Assembly (NCBI RefSeq): GCF_002179555.1
Contig: NZ_NHOU01000003.1
Span: 62,001-126,000 of the forward strand
Reading direction: 5' to 3'
DNA length: 64,000 bases
From: Salinicola salarius
GTDB taxonomy: Bacteria; Pseudomonadota; Gammaproteobacteria; Pseudomonadales; Halomonadaceae
Shown piece after piece: positions 9,636 to 17,628 of this stretch; the first letter of the stretch is position 1, and each line of letters starts with the position of its first letter. The notes beneath the pieces were generated by a model that was not told the origin of the DNA, made no database searches, and saw nothing but the letters and a program-made list of their open reading frames with translations. The translations under genes and the position numbers were made by a program.

Positions 9636-10637
9636 ATGCGCCTGGACTACGCAGGGCCCTTACCCGAACCCGTGGGGTTTCTTCTGGTCCCGCGCTTTTC
9701 GATGATGGCGTTCTTCTCGGCCGTGGAGCCGCTGCGAATCGCCAATAGGCTGGCCGGCCGCGCACTCTACCGGTGGCTGCTGATCAGCGAGGATGGCCAG
9801 CCGGTCACCGCCAGCAACGACATGACCCTGCTCGTCGATTGCGGCCTGGCCGACGCCCCTTCCCTGCCGACCCTGGCGGTGTGTGCCGGCTTCGAACCCG
9901 AGCGGGACCGCTCGCGCCGGCTCGGCCAGTGGCTGCATCGCCAGGCCAGCGAAGGCTGCCTGCTGGGCGGCATCGATACCGGCCCGCTGATCCTCGCCGA
10001 GGTCGGCCTGCTCGACGGTCATCGCCTGACGCTGCACTGGGAAAGCCTGCCCGCCTTTCGCGAACGCTTCCCGGGACTCGACGCGGTGGAGTCGCTGTTC
10101 GAAATCGGCGCCCGCCGCTTCACCTGTGCCGGCGGTGCCGCCGCCATGGACATGACGTTGAGCATGATCGCCAGTCGCCACGGCCAGGACCTGGCCGACG
10201 CTATCTCCGAACAGCTGATCCACGCCCGCCTGCGCCCGCGCCAGGACCATCAGCGCCTGCCGTTGGCGAAACGCCTGGGTACGCACCGCCGCCCGCTGGT
10301 CGATGCCGTCGCGCTGATGGAGCAGCATCTCGAGCAGCCACTGTCGATGACGGCGCTCAGCGAGCGCATCGGCCTGTCGCTGCGTCAGCTTCAGCGCCTG
10401 TTCCTCGAGGAGCTCGGCAAGCGCCCGCGGGATTACTATCTCGAACTGCGTCTGGACCGGGCCCGGCATCTGCTCGAGGAGACCGACCGCGACATCCTGA
10501 GCATCGGCCTGGCCTGCGGCTTCAGTTCGGCCTCGAGCTTCTCCCGCGCCTACCGCCAGCGCTACGCCCAGGCGCCGAGCGATGCCCGCCGCCCTGGCGC
10601 AGCACCGTCATCACCGACGAACGATCGCGGCCAATAA
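9636..10637 (+). CDS. GlxA-family transcriptional regulator (DJ-1/PfpI + AraC HTH)
   Basis: A 333-residue DNA-binding protein. The N-terminal glutamine-amidotransferase-like domain (about 8-185) lacks an obvious catalytic Cys and probably senses a ligand. It is followed by two AraC HTH motifs (about 225-320, with LSERIGLSLRQLQRLFLEELGKRPRDYY and GFSSASSFSRAYRQRY). The family includes GbdR, CdhR and ArgR of Pseudomonas, which sense betaine, carnitine or arginine. It lies 88 nt upstream of the gamma-butyrobetaine-hydroxylase-like gene in the same direction, so it probably controls quaternary-amine use. It is paralogous to the regulator at 14718-15737. Confidence 0.88.
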   Translation: MRLDYAGPLPEPVGFLLVPRFSMMAFFSAVEPLRIANRLAGRALYRWLLISEDGQPVTASNDMTLLVDCGLADAPSLPTLAVCAGFEPERDRSRRLGQWLHRQASEGCLLGGIDTGPLILAEVGLLDGHRLTLHWESLPAFRERFPGLDAVESLFEIGARRFTCAGGAAAMDMTLSMIASRHGQDLADAISEQLIHARLRPRQDHQRLPLAKRLGTHRRPLVDAVALMEQHLEQPLSMTALSERIGLSLRQLQRLFLEELGKRPRDYYLELRLDRARHLLEETDRDILSIGLACGFSSASSFSRAYRQRYAQAPSDARRPGAAPSSPTNDRGQ

Positions 10638-10725
10638 CCTCAAGAAAATGGCGCTTTAGGTCAACCTCCTCCCCGAGGCATCCGCCACGCTGGTGTCAAT
10701 CTCACCAGAAATCGTCGGAGCCTTC

Positions 10726-11976
10726 ATGCCAGCCCAACCCGATTCCCCGTCTCCCTCCCCGGCGCTGCCCGCCACCCCGGATTTCGACGCCTGGCCGGTG
10801 GACGTAGCCATCGCTGCCGTCGACCACGACGCCCACACCCTGACGGTCATCTGGGAAGACGGCCGCCGGAGCCGCTATCACAGCATCTGGCTGCGCGAGA
10901 ACGCCGCCGACGACAGCACCGTCAATCCGGCGACGCGGGAGCGCATCCTCGATCTTTCCCGGCTGGAGGCGTGGCCGACTCTTGAGCAGGCCCGACTGGA
11001 AGCCAACGGCGCCGTCACGCTGGCATTCCTGCCCGAGCAGCGCCAGCTGTCGTTCCATCCCGGCTGGCTGAGAGCCCACGATTACGCCAACCTCATCGAG
11101 CATGAGCCCGCATTGGTGCCGCGCACCCTGTGGCGGGGCGTGGATCGAGATGCCCCGATCACCCTCGACGCGGCCGGCTGGATGGCAGAAGACCACGATG
11201 CCATGAGCGTCGATCCCCTGCTGGAGCAGGCACTGGAGGCCGTGATCGGTGAAGGGCTGGTCCGGCTGCGCAACCTGCCCACCGAGCCGGGCAGCCTGGA
11301 CGCCATTGCCCGGCGTATCGGGCCGCCGCGGCCGACCAATTTCGGCGCCCTGTTCGATGTCCGCGCCAAGCCGGATCCGGACTCCAACGCCTACACCTCG
11401 ATCGCCCTGCCGCCGCATGTCGACCTGCCGACGCGGGAGTACCAGCCAGGCCTGCAGCTGTTGCACTGCCTTGAGAACGATACGGTGGGAGGAGAAGCGG
11501 TCATGATGGACGGCTTTGCCGTGGCCGAGGCGCTGCGCGATCGCCATCCGGATCACTTCGCGACGCTGACCCGGGTGCGCTGGTGCTATGCCAACACCGC
11601 CAGAACCAGCGACTACGTCTGGTTCGATCCGATGATCAAGCTCGACGCCAATGGCGAGTTCGACGAGGTGCGCATCGCCGACTTTCTGCGCGGCCCGTTG
11701 ATGGCGCCGTTCGACGAGGTGGAGCCCGCCTACGCGGCGCTGATGGCGCTACAACGGTTGTTGCGCGAGCCCGAATTCGCGCTGCGCTTCAGCTACGCGC
11801 CCGGCGACTTGGTGATTTTCGACAACCGGCGTCTGCTCCACGCGCGAGACGCCTTCGATGTCAGCCAGGGCGGGAGCCGCTGGCTGCAGGGATGCTATCT
11901 GGAACGCGACGAAGCGCGCTCGCGTCTACGCATGTTGAAGCGCGCCAAACGCCGGGCGCGGCTGGAAGACGCCTGA
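10726..11976 (+). CDS. gamma-butyrobetaine hydroxylase-like Fe(II)/2-oxoglutarate dioxygenase
   Basis: A 416-residue soluble non-heme iron oxygenase. The N-terminal GBBH-like (DUF971) domain spans about 20-110. A TauD/TfdA double-stranded beta-helix domain (about 150-400) carries the iron facial triad His231-X-Asp233 (PPHVDLPTREYQ) and distal His372 (RRLLHARDAF). The segment FDVRAKPDPDSNAYT resembles bacterial gamma-butyrobetaine hydroxylases, which make L-carnitine. The zinc-binding cysteines of animal BBOX1 are absent here. ATG 10726 has a GGAG site, so an upstream GTG (10693) was not used. It sits next to the carnitine operon, which suggests it feeds carnitine or a related betaine into it. 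Confidence 0.82.
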   Translation: MPAQPDSPSPSPALPATPDFDAWPVDVAIAAVDHDAHTLTVIWEDGRRSRYHSIWLRENAADDSTVNPATRERILDLSRLEAWPTLEQARLEANGAVTLAFLPEQRQLSFHPGWLRAHDYANLIEHEPALVPRTLWRGVDRDAPITLDAAGWMAEDHDAMSVDPLLEQALEAVIGEGLVRLRNLPTEPGSLDAIARRIGPPRPTNFGALFDVRAKPDPDSNAYTSIALPPHVDLPTREYQPGLQLLHCLENDTVGGEAVMMDGFAVAEALRDRHPDHFATLTRVRWCYANTARTSDYVWFDPMIKLDANGEFDEVRIADFLRGPLMAPFDEVEPAYAALMALQRLLREPEFALRFSYAPGDLVIFDNRRLLHARDAFDVSQGGSRWLQGCYLERDEARSRLRMLKRAKRRARLEDA

Positions 11977-12042
11977 GCCCGGAGGCCGACCAGTGCCTTG
12001 CGCAACGTAACGACCCAACACAAAAATGCAACGCAACAATGC

Positions 12043-12072
12043 AACGACCCCGCTGTTTTCAGCGGGGTCGTT
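12043..12072. terminator. bidirectional terminator between convergent genes
   Basis: A perfect 13-bp stem (AACGACCCCGCTG and its complement) with a TTTT loop, followed by GGTGTTT. It lies between the converging dioxygenase gene and cdhB. Confidence 0.8.
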
Positions 12073-12098
12073 GGTGTTTCAGACGGCCGGTGAGCCGA

Positions 12099-12605
12099 TC
12101 AGCGTCGGATCCCGATTCTGCGGCCGGCGGCCTTCGGCCATTCGTCTCCGGCTTTCGGCAGTGCTTCGACGCGCGCGGCCACCGGCTCGGGGAACGGCGC
12201 CGGGCGGCCGCTGGCCACGTCGATCCCCATCAGCATCTGTTCGCTGGTCGCCAGCGTATCGTCATCGGCATTGGTCAGCGTGAACAGCACGTGCAGACGC
12301 TTGGCGTCGCTGTCCAGCAGCGTCAACGCCACCGCCAGCGCCTCGCCACGATGCGCTTCCTGGCGGTAGCAGAGATGCGTCTCGAGGGTGTAGATCGTGT
12401 AGCCGTGCTCGGCGCGACCGGCCTCGTCGAGCCCAACGCAATCCATCAGCGCCTCCACCGCCAGCGAGAAGACCCGGGCGTATTCGGCATCGTTCATATG
12501 GCCGTTGTAATCGACCCAGCCATCCTGCACCCGAGTCTTGAACAGCGGATCGTCCGGGATCGTGGTCATCAGATGTGCCTCGCTCATCGGATTCGTCTCG
12601 TTCAT
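12099..12605 (-). CDS. cdhB: betainyl-CoA thioesterase CdhB (hotdog fold)
   Basis: A 168-residue cytoplasmic hotdog-fold thioesterase with VDYNGHMNDAEYARVFSLA, the typical 4-hydroxybenzoyl-CoA-thioesterase-like active-site region, and YTLETHLCYRQEAHRGE. In Pseudomonas carnitine degradation CdhB releases glycine betaine from betainyl-CoA. Its ATG overlaps the cdhA stop by one base (TAATG), implying translational coupling and fixing the start at 12605 instead of the longer frame. The position directly after cdhA matches the known cdhCAB order. Confidence 0.85.
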   Translation of the reverse strand: MNETNPMSEAHLMTTIPDDPLFKTRVQDGWVDYNGHMNDAEYARVFSLAVEALMDCVGLDEAGRAEHGYTIYTLETHLCYRQEAHRGEALAVALTLLDSDAKRLHVLFTLTNADDDTLATSEQMLMGIDVASGRPAPFPEPVAARVEALPKAGDEWPKAAGRRIGIRR

Positions 12606-13576
12606 TAAATCCGCCCCTGGAGCCCTTCGGCTTCCGGCCAATATTTCTGGGTCAGCTCGAGCAGTTCGGTGAGAAACGCGTCACGGCGTGTCTCGAGCTC
12701 GGCAACGCTGCGTCCGGCGGCCTGATGCTCGCAGCCATCGGCCACCTTCTCGATCAGTTCCTCGGTCAGCTCGGGTGCTTCCAGCTTGGTCCACGGCAGT
12801 TTCAGCGCCGGCCCGAACTGGTGCAGCATGTGGCGCATGCCGCCATCGCCACCGGCCAGGTGGAAGGTGAGGAATGTCCCCATCAGCGACCAGCGCAGAC
12901 CACAGCCGTAGACCACGGCCGCGTCGATCTCCTCGGTAGTGGCGACGCCGTCGTTGACCAGGTGCAGCGCCTCGCGCCACAGCGCTTCCATCAGCCGGTC
13001 GGCGACATGGCCTTCGATCTCGCGACGCACCACCAGCGGACGCATGCCCAGCGCGGCGTACTGCGCCTGAGCGCGCTCGATTACCACCGGCGCGGTATGC
13101 TCGCCACCGACCAGCTCAACCAACGGCAGCAGATAGACCGGGTTGAACGGGTGCGCCACGATCACGCGGCCCGGCGTCTTCTGGCAGGCGGACTGCAGGT
13201 CGCTCGGCTTGATGCCGGAGGTCGAGGAGCCGATCACCACGTCCGGCTCGGCCAGCGCGTCGAGCTGGCTCAGCACGTCGTGCTTGAGCGCCAGCCGCTC
13301 GGGCACGTTTTCCTGGATCAGCTCGGCGCCCTTCACCGCGGCTTCCAGCGAGTCGACGAAGGTCAGCGCCTGCGGATTGGCGTCATCGGCAAGCCCGAGT
13401 CGCTCGAGTGACGGCCAGGCACGCTCGACGAAGGCGCGAGTGCGCGCGGTGGCAGCGGGATCGGGGTCGAAGGCGGTCACACGGCAGCCGGCGGCCAGGG
13501 CGCGGGCGATCCAGCCGTTGCCGATCACCCCGGTGCCGATGACGGCGACGGTCTTGGGAAGCGTGGTAGCGTTCAT
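12605..13576 (-). CDS. cdhA: L-carnitine dehydrogenase
   Basis: A 323-residue NAD+-dependent enzyme of the 3-hydroxyacyl-CoA dehydrogenase family, converting L-carnitine to 3-dehydrocarnitine. The Rossmann motif is VIGTGVIGNGWIARALAAG (about 10-28). ENVPERLALK, SSTSGI and VAHPFNPVYLLPLVE(L/V)VGGE are family signatures with the catalytic His/Glu. Length matches carnitine dehydrogenases (about 320 residues). ATG at 13576 has a GAGAG site; an upstream extension is Ser/Arg-rich and was rejected. It is second in the operon cdhC-cdhA-cdhB. Confidence 0.9.
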   Translation of the reverse strand: MNATTLPKTVAVIGTGVIGNGWIARALAAGCRVTAFDPDPAATARTRAFVERAWPSLERLGLADDANPQALTFVDSLEAAVKGAELIQENVPERLALKHDVLSQLDALAEPDVVIGSSTSGIKPSDLQSACQKTPGRVIVAHPFNPVYLLPLVELVGGEHTAPVVIERAQAQYAALGMRPLVVRREIEGHVADRLMEALWREALHLVNDGVATTEEIDAAVVYGCGLRWSLMGTFLTFHLAGGDGGMRHMLHQFGPALKLPWTKLEAPELTEELIEKVADGCEHQAAGRSVAELETRRDAFLTELLELTQKYWPEAEGLQGRI

Positions 13577-13674
13577 CACATCTCTCGAAATCGGGTAGGG
13601 AAAAAGGTAGCAGCCGCCGGACGATGCCGACGGCCGGTTCCGTGGGCGCGAACCCAAGGGAGAATCAGCGGGGA

Positions 13675-14556
13675 TCAGGGTTGGCGCAGCGCCAGCGACT
13701 CACGGGTCTGCTGCGGCGTCTGCACCTTGCCGCCGAGGTTTTCGACGATGGTCGCGGCACGCTCGACCAGCTGCGCGTTGGTGGCGAAGACGCCCTTGCT
13801 CAGATAGAGGTTGTCTTCCAGCCCGACACGCATGTGTCCGCCCATGATCATCGACTGCGCCGCCATGGGAAACTGCTGGCGGCCGATGCCGAACGCGGAC
13901 CAGATCGCGTTCTCCGGCAGCTTGTTGCGCATCGCCAGCATGGTCTCGGTGTCCGCTTCGGCGCCCCAGGGAATGCCCAGGCAAAGCTGGAACAGCGGAT
14001 CGCCATCGATCAGTCCTTCGTCGACGAGCTGCCGCGCGAACCAGACGTGGCCCAGGTCGAAGCACTCGAGTTCCGGCTTGACCCCGGCCTGCTGGATCAG
14101 ACGCGCATGCTCGCGCAGCCAATCGGCGCTGTTGAGGTAGACCATGTCACCGAAGTTCAAGCTGCCGCAATCCAGCGTGCACAGCTCCGGCAACAGCTGG
14201 CCCACCGGCTCGTGGCGCTCGGCCGCTGTCTGCAGGTCGGTACCCTCGAGCCCGTGGATCACGCCGTCGCGGATCTCGGGGAACAGGTCGCCGCCGCCGC
14301 CGGCGGTGATGTTGATCACCGCGTCGACATCGGACTCGCGGATGCGCTCGACGACTTCACGGAAATGATCGGTGGAGTGGCTGACGCCGCCGGTTTCCGG
14401 ATCGCGAACGTGCAGATGGACGATGCTGGCCCCGGCACGGGCGGCGTCCAGCGCACTGTCGGCGATCTGCTTCGGAGTGATCGGAAGATCCGGATGCTTG
14501 CCGGCAGTATCGCCGGCACCGGTGACAGCGCAGGTGAGGATGACGTCGCGATTCAT
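13675..14556 (-). CDS. cdhC: 3-dehydrocarnitine:acetyl-CoA trimethylamine transferase CdhC (BKACE family)
   Basis: A 293-residue TIM-barrel enzyme of the beta-keto acid cleavage (DUF849) family. It starts VILTCAVTGAGDTAGKHPDLPITPKQIADSA. The Zn-binding His pair is in IVHLHVRDPETG, and SLNFGDM and FDLGHVWFARQL are further conserved stretches. By the Pseudomonas pathway it condenses and cleaves 3-dehydrocarnitine with acetyl-CoA, giving acetoacetate and betainyl-CoA. ATG 14556 follows a GAGAGG site. It is the first gene of cdhCAB, 161 nt downstream of the regulator gene in the same direction. Confidence 0.9.
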   Translation of the reverse strand: MNRDVILTCAVTGAGDTAGKHPDLPITPKQIADSALDAARAGASIVHLHVRDPETGGVSHSTDHFREVVERIRESDVDAVINITAGGGGDLFPEIRDGVIHGLEGTDLQTAAERHEPVGQLLPELCTLDCGSLNFGDMVYLNSADWLREHARLIQQAGVKPELECFDLGHVWFARQLVDEGLIDGDPLFQLCLGIPWGAEADTETMLAMRNKLPENAIWSAFGIGRQQFPMAAQSMIMGGHMRVGLEDNLYLSKGVFATNAQLVERAATIVENLGGKVQTPQQTRESLALRQP

Positions 14557-14717
14557 GAAAGAGCCTCTCGGTCCGGCCCCGAGCCGATCACGGTACGGGG
14601 CAGTGTATGAGCGCACCAGCAGGTGCGTTGCGATGACACTCATTGTGGGTGCCGAACCGGCTCACCTGTTGTCATGAGACGTCGTGACGTTGACCGGAAG
14701 CGACAACCGATGACCCG

Positions 14718-15737
14718 TCACGACGAACGCTTGCCTCGCTGCGCCGTGGTTCGCGGCGACTCGCCGAACCGCGCCCGATAGACCCGGGAAAAATGCGCCG
14801 GCTGACCAAACCCCGCCGCCAGGGCAGCCTGGGTCACGCTGGTGCGGCTATCGGCCAGAATCTGCTGCGCCCGATCGAGCCGCAGCGACAGGTAGCGGCC
14901 TTTCGCGGTTTCGCCGCAATAGCGCTGGAACAGACGATTGAGCTGGCGCTGCGACTGTCCGATACGTCGGCAGATCTCGGGGATCGTCAACGGCTGGGCC
15001 AGGTTGGCCTCCATGATCGCCTCCGCCCGTCGCACGCTACGCGGGCGATAATCCGAGCCGGCGTTCAGACCGCCCTCCCCCTCGACGCGAGGGTCCAGCC
15101 GCGAATGCACCAGCTGGCGACTCAGCGCCGCGACGAGATTGGCGCCGTGTTCGCGCTCGATGAAGGCCATCATCAGATCGAGACTGGCCGCCCCGCCGCC
15201 GCCGGTCAGGCGCTGGCGATCGAAGCGATAGCGGGCATCGCTCAGTTTCAGCGCCGGGAACTCCTCCACGAACGCCGGGGCGCTCTCCCAGTGCAGCGCT
15301 ACCTCGAAGCCGTCCAGCAGCCCGGCTCGAGCCAATATGAATGCCCCCGTCTCCAGCGCCGCCAGCAGTCCGCCGTGGGCCGCGACCTGACGTAACATCG
15401 CCCATTGCGACGGCGCCACGGTCGCCTCGGCTTCATAGGAGGCGACGACGAACAGGTTGTCGAAGATTGGCGCCTCCCCCAGCGCCGCATCGACATCGAC
15501 GGTCACGCCGTTGCTGGCCGTCACCGGCCCGCCATCGTTGGAAAACAGCCGCCACGCGAACAGCGAACGCCCGAAGCGGTTGGCGACGCGCAGCGGCTCG
15601 AGCAGGCAGTAAAGCGTCAGCATCGAGAACTTGGGCAGCAACCAGAGATTGACCGTGACGTCCGCTTCCTCGGGCGAGAGCACGGGCGGCAGGTCGGGGC
15701 GGGGGTAGAGCCATTGTGGCGTCGAATGATCGGTCAT
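14718..15737 (-). CDS. cdhR: carnitine-responsive AraC/GlxA-type regulator, CdhR-like
   Basis: A 339-residue regulator with the same layout as the one at 9636. A DJ-1/PfpI-like sensor domain (about 30-210, VNLWLLPKFSMLTLYCLLEPLRVANR) is followed by two AraC HTH motifs (about 245-335, ICRRIGQSQRQLNRLFQRYCGETAKGRYL and AAGFGQPAHFSRVYRARFG). Its place upstream of cdhCAB makes it the best CdhR candidate, the carnitine-sensing activator of that operon. ATG 15737 was chosen over an upstream TTG; neither has a strong ribosome site. It is divergent from tmpA, so it could also control tmpAB. Confidence 0.8.
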   Translation of the reverse strand: MTDHSTPQWLYPRPDLPPVLSPEEADVTVNLWLLPKFSMLTLYCLLEPLRVANRFGRSLFAWRLFSNDGGPVTASNGVTVDVDAALGEAPIFDNLFVVASYEAEATVAPSQWAMLRQVAAHGGLLAALETGAFILARAGLLDGFEVALHWESAPAFVEEFPALKLSDARYRFDRQRLTGGGGAASLDLMMAFIEREHGANLVAALSRQLVHSRLDPRVEGEGGLNAGSDYRPRSVRRAEAIMEANLAQPLTIPEICRRIGQSQRQLNRLFQRYCGETAKGRYLSLRLDRAQQILADSRTSVTQAALAAGFGQPAHFSRVYRARFGESPRTTAQRGKRSS

Positions 15738-15767
15738 GGCGAAAAGCGTCGCCGATAAGGCCAAAAA

Positions 15768-15798
15768 GATCAATTGATCCTAGACGCCACCTTCTAGG
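15768..15798. promoter_or_regulatory. palindromes in the cdhR/tmpA divergent promoter region
   Basis: A perfect 12-bp palindrome GATCAATTGATC (15768-15779) is directly followed by the inverted repeat CCTAGA-N8-TCTAGG (15779-15798). Both lie in the 95-bp gap between the divergent starts, so they are candidate regulator sites. The binding protein is unknown. Confidence 0.4.
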
Positions 15799-15832
15799 GT
15801 ATCAGGACACTGACACACCGAGAGATGTCGCC

Positions 15833-16963
15833 ATGGACGTTTTCGTCGAGATCATTCCGGGCACCCGGGCACGGCAGCTGAGAGTGGTCGAAGGGAATCG
15901 GGAGACGCGCTTCCACGCGCTGTGGCTGCGCGAGCGCGCCCCGAATGCCGAAACCCTCGACCCACGTACCGGCCAGCGCCTGATCGAAGCGGCCGCGCTG
16001 CCGCTGGATCTCTCGCTGCTAGAGGCAAGCTGCGATGGCGAGCGGATCGACCTGACGTTCAGCGACGGTCATCACGCCCGCTTCGACCTGAGAGACCTCC
16101 ATCCCGCGCCACGATCCCACGTGGTACAGCAACGTTGGGATGCGTCTCTGGCGGAGCTCCCCAGCGCCGATTTCCGGCAGGCTCTCGACAGCGACGAGGC
16201 GCTGGCGGCGATGCTCGAGTCGCTCGAGCGCTACGGTTTCGTCAAGGTGAGCGGCGTCCCGTTGACGCTCGACGGCATGATGCCGCTGGTTGAGCGACTG
16301 GGGCCACTGCGCCGCACCAATTGGGGCGGCATCGCCGACGTCAAGTCGATCGCCGAAGCCTACGACCTGACCATGACCCAGCGCGGGCTCGAACCGCATA
16401 CCGACAACCCCTATCGCGATCCGATTCCCGGCTATATCTGGCTGCACTGCCTGAGCAATGCCGACAGCGGCGGCGACAGCACGCTGGCGGACGGTTTCAT
16501 GGCCGCCGAACGGCTCCGCCAGCAGGATCCCGCGGCCTTCGACTGCCTGACGCAGACATCGACCCGCTTCCGCTACGTCGACGACAGCGCGCATCTGGAG
16601 AGCGAAGGGCCGCTGATCGAGCTGGACAGCCGCGGCGAGGTGATCCGGGTGCGCTACAACAATCGTACCGAACGGATTCCGCTACTACCGCCCGAGCAAC
16701 TGGAGCGCTATTACGCTGCCCGGCGCGCATTCTTCACGCTGATCACCGCACCGGAACTGACGCTGACGCCCAAGCTAGCGCCGGGCGAGATGCTGATCAT
16801 GGACAACTACCGGCTGCTGCATGGACGGACGGCCTTCCGACTCAGCCAGGGAGTACGCCACCTGCGCCAGGGTTACGTCGACCGCGATACCACTGCCAGC
16901 CGGCGCCTGACCCTGCGTCGTCAGGCCGATGCCACTTCACACTCGCTGCAGGAGTCCGCATGA
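15833..16963 (+). CDS. tmpA: 2-(trimethylammonio)ethylphosphonate dioxygenase TmpA-like
   Basis: A 376-residue Fe(II)/2-oxoglutarate oxygenase of the GBBH family. An N-terminal DUF971-like domain (about 5-95, without the zinc cysteines of BBOX1) precedes a TauD domain (about 120-365). The iron ligands are His189, Asp191 and His330. The stretch MTQRGLEPHTDNPYRDPIPGYIWLHC follows the TmpA pattern, not the FDV-SKPD-NSNAYT pattern of true GBB hydroxylases. TmpA hydroxylates C1 of the phosphonate analogue of choline-type betaines. A downstream HD-oxygenase gene overlapping by 4 nt (ATGA) is the known TmpB partner, which supports the call strongly. Confidence 0.82.
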   Translation: MDVFVEIIPGTRARQLRVVEGNRETRFHALWLRERAPNAETLDPRTGQRLIEAAALPLDLSLLEASCDGERIDLTFSDGHHARFDLRDLHPAPRSHVVQQRWDASLAELPSADFRQALDSDEALAAMLESLERYGFVKVSGVPLTLDGMMPLVERLGPLRRTNWGGIADVKSIAEAYDLTMTQRGLEPHTDNPYRDPIPGYIWLHCLSNADSGGDSTLADGFMAAERLRQQDPAAFDCLTQTSTRFRYVDDSAHLESEGPLIELDSRGEVIRVRYNNRTERIPLLPPEQLERYYAARRAFFTLITAPELTLTPKLAPGEMLIMDNYRLLHGRTAFRLSQGVRHLRQGYVDRDTTASRRLTLRRQADATSHSLQESA

Positions 16964-17538
16964 GCGCCACTTTTACTCGTTTCGACCATAGCCAGGCGGA
17001 AGACTGGCGCGAGATCGACGCCCAATTCCGCGACTATCGCGAAGGCGTCGTCGATCGCGTCGTCGCCCATCTGCTGCGGCTCGAGGGCGACACCCACGGC
17101 TACCCGGTCGACCGTTATACGCACTGCCTGCAGACCGCGACCCGAGCCGAGCGCGCCGGCGCCGACGAGGAGACCATCGTCTGCGCCCTGCTTCACGACA
17201 TCGGCGACGATCTGGCGCCGGACAATCATGCCGAGATCGCGGCGGCGATTCTAGAGCCGTTCATCGAACCCTTGAATGTCTGGATGATTCGTCATCACGA
17301 GCTGTTCCAGGGTTATCATTACCGCCACTTCTACGGCCTGGATCGCCACGCTCGCGACGACTACCGCGACCATCCCGCCTATGAGCGTACGGTTCGCTTC
17401 TGCGACGAGTGGGATCAGGCGTCGTTCGATCCCGATTACGACACCTATCCGCTCGAGCACTTCCGCCCCCTGCTCGAGCGCGTTCTGGCGCGCCCGCCGT
17501 TCGAAGGCAACGGCTTGCCCAGCGTATCGACCGGTTGA
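16960..17538 (+). CDS. tmpB: HD-domain di-iron oxygenase TmpB-like
   Basis: A 192-residue HD-superfamily protein. Likely metal ligands are His55, His79-Asp80 (LLHDIGDDLAPDNH), His90, His112/113 (RHHELFQGYHYRHFYG) and an Asp near 149-152 (CDEWDQ). These fit the PhnZ/TmpB mixed-valent di-iron oxygenases, which cleave 1-hydroxyphosphonates, and not a hydrolase. TmpB converts the TmpA product to glycine betaine and phosphate. The ATGA overlap with tmpA shows coupling. The product, glycine betaine, is the same end product as that of the neighbouring carnitine operon. Confidence 0.83.
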   Translation: MSATFTRFDHSQAEDWREIDAQFRDYREGVVDRVVAHLLRLEGDTHGYPVDRYTHCLQTATRAERAGADEETIVCALLHDIGDDLAPDNHAEIAAAILEPFIEPLNVWMIRHHELFQGYHYRHFYGLDRHARDDYRDHPAYERTVRFCDEWDQASFDPDYDTYPLEHFRPLLERVLARPPFEGNGLPSVSTG

Positions 17539-17560
17539 ACGCGAAAGTTCATCGGTCGAC

Positions 17561-17623
17561 GCGCCTATCACGACAGTCAAAGCGCTCATCACAACAATCG
17601 AAGCGCCCATCACAACAAAGGAG
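17561..17623. repeat. 21-bp imperfect tandem repeat, three copies
   Basis: Three 21-bp units starting GCGC(C/T)-ATCAC-ACA lie at 17561, 17582 and 17603. The last ends in the ribosome site (AAGGAG) of the binding-protein gene. Two helical turns per unit would place a protein on one DNA face, so a regulatory role is possible. Confidence 0.9.
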
Positions 17624-17628
17624 TCACA

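Noticed and set aside
15833-17538. Gamma-butyrobetaine hydroxylase plus HD phosphohydrolase
   Set aside because: The iron-motif context and the overlapping HD oxygenase match TmpA/TmpB better.
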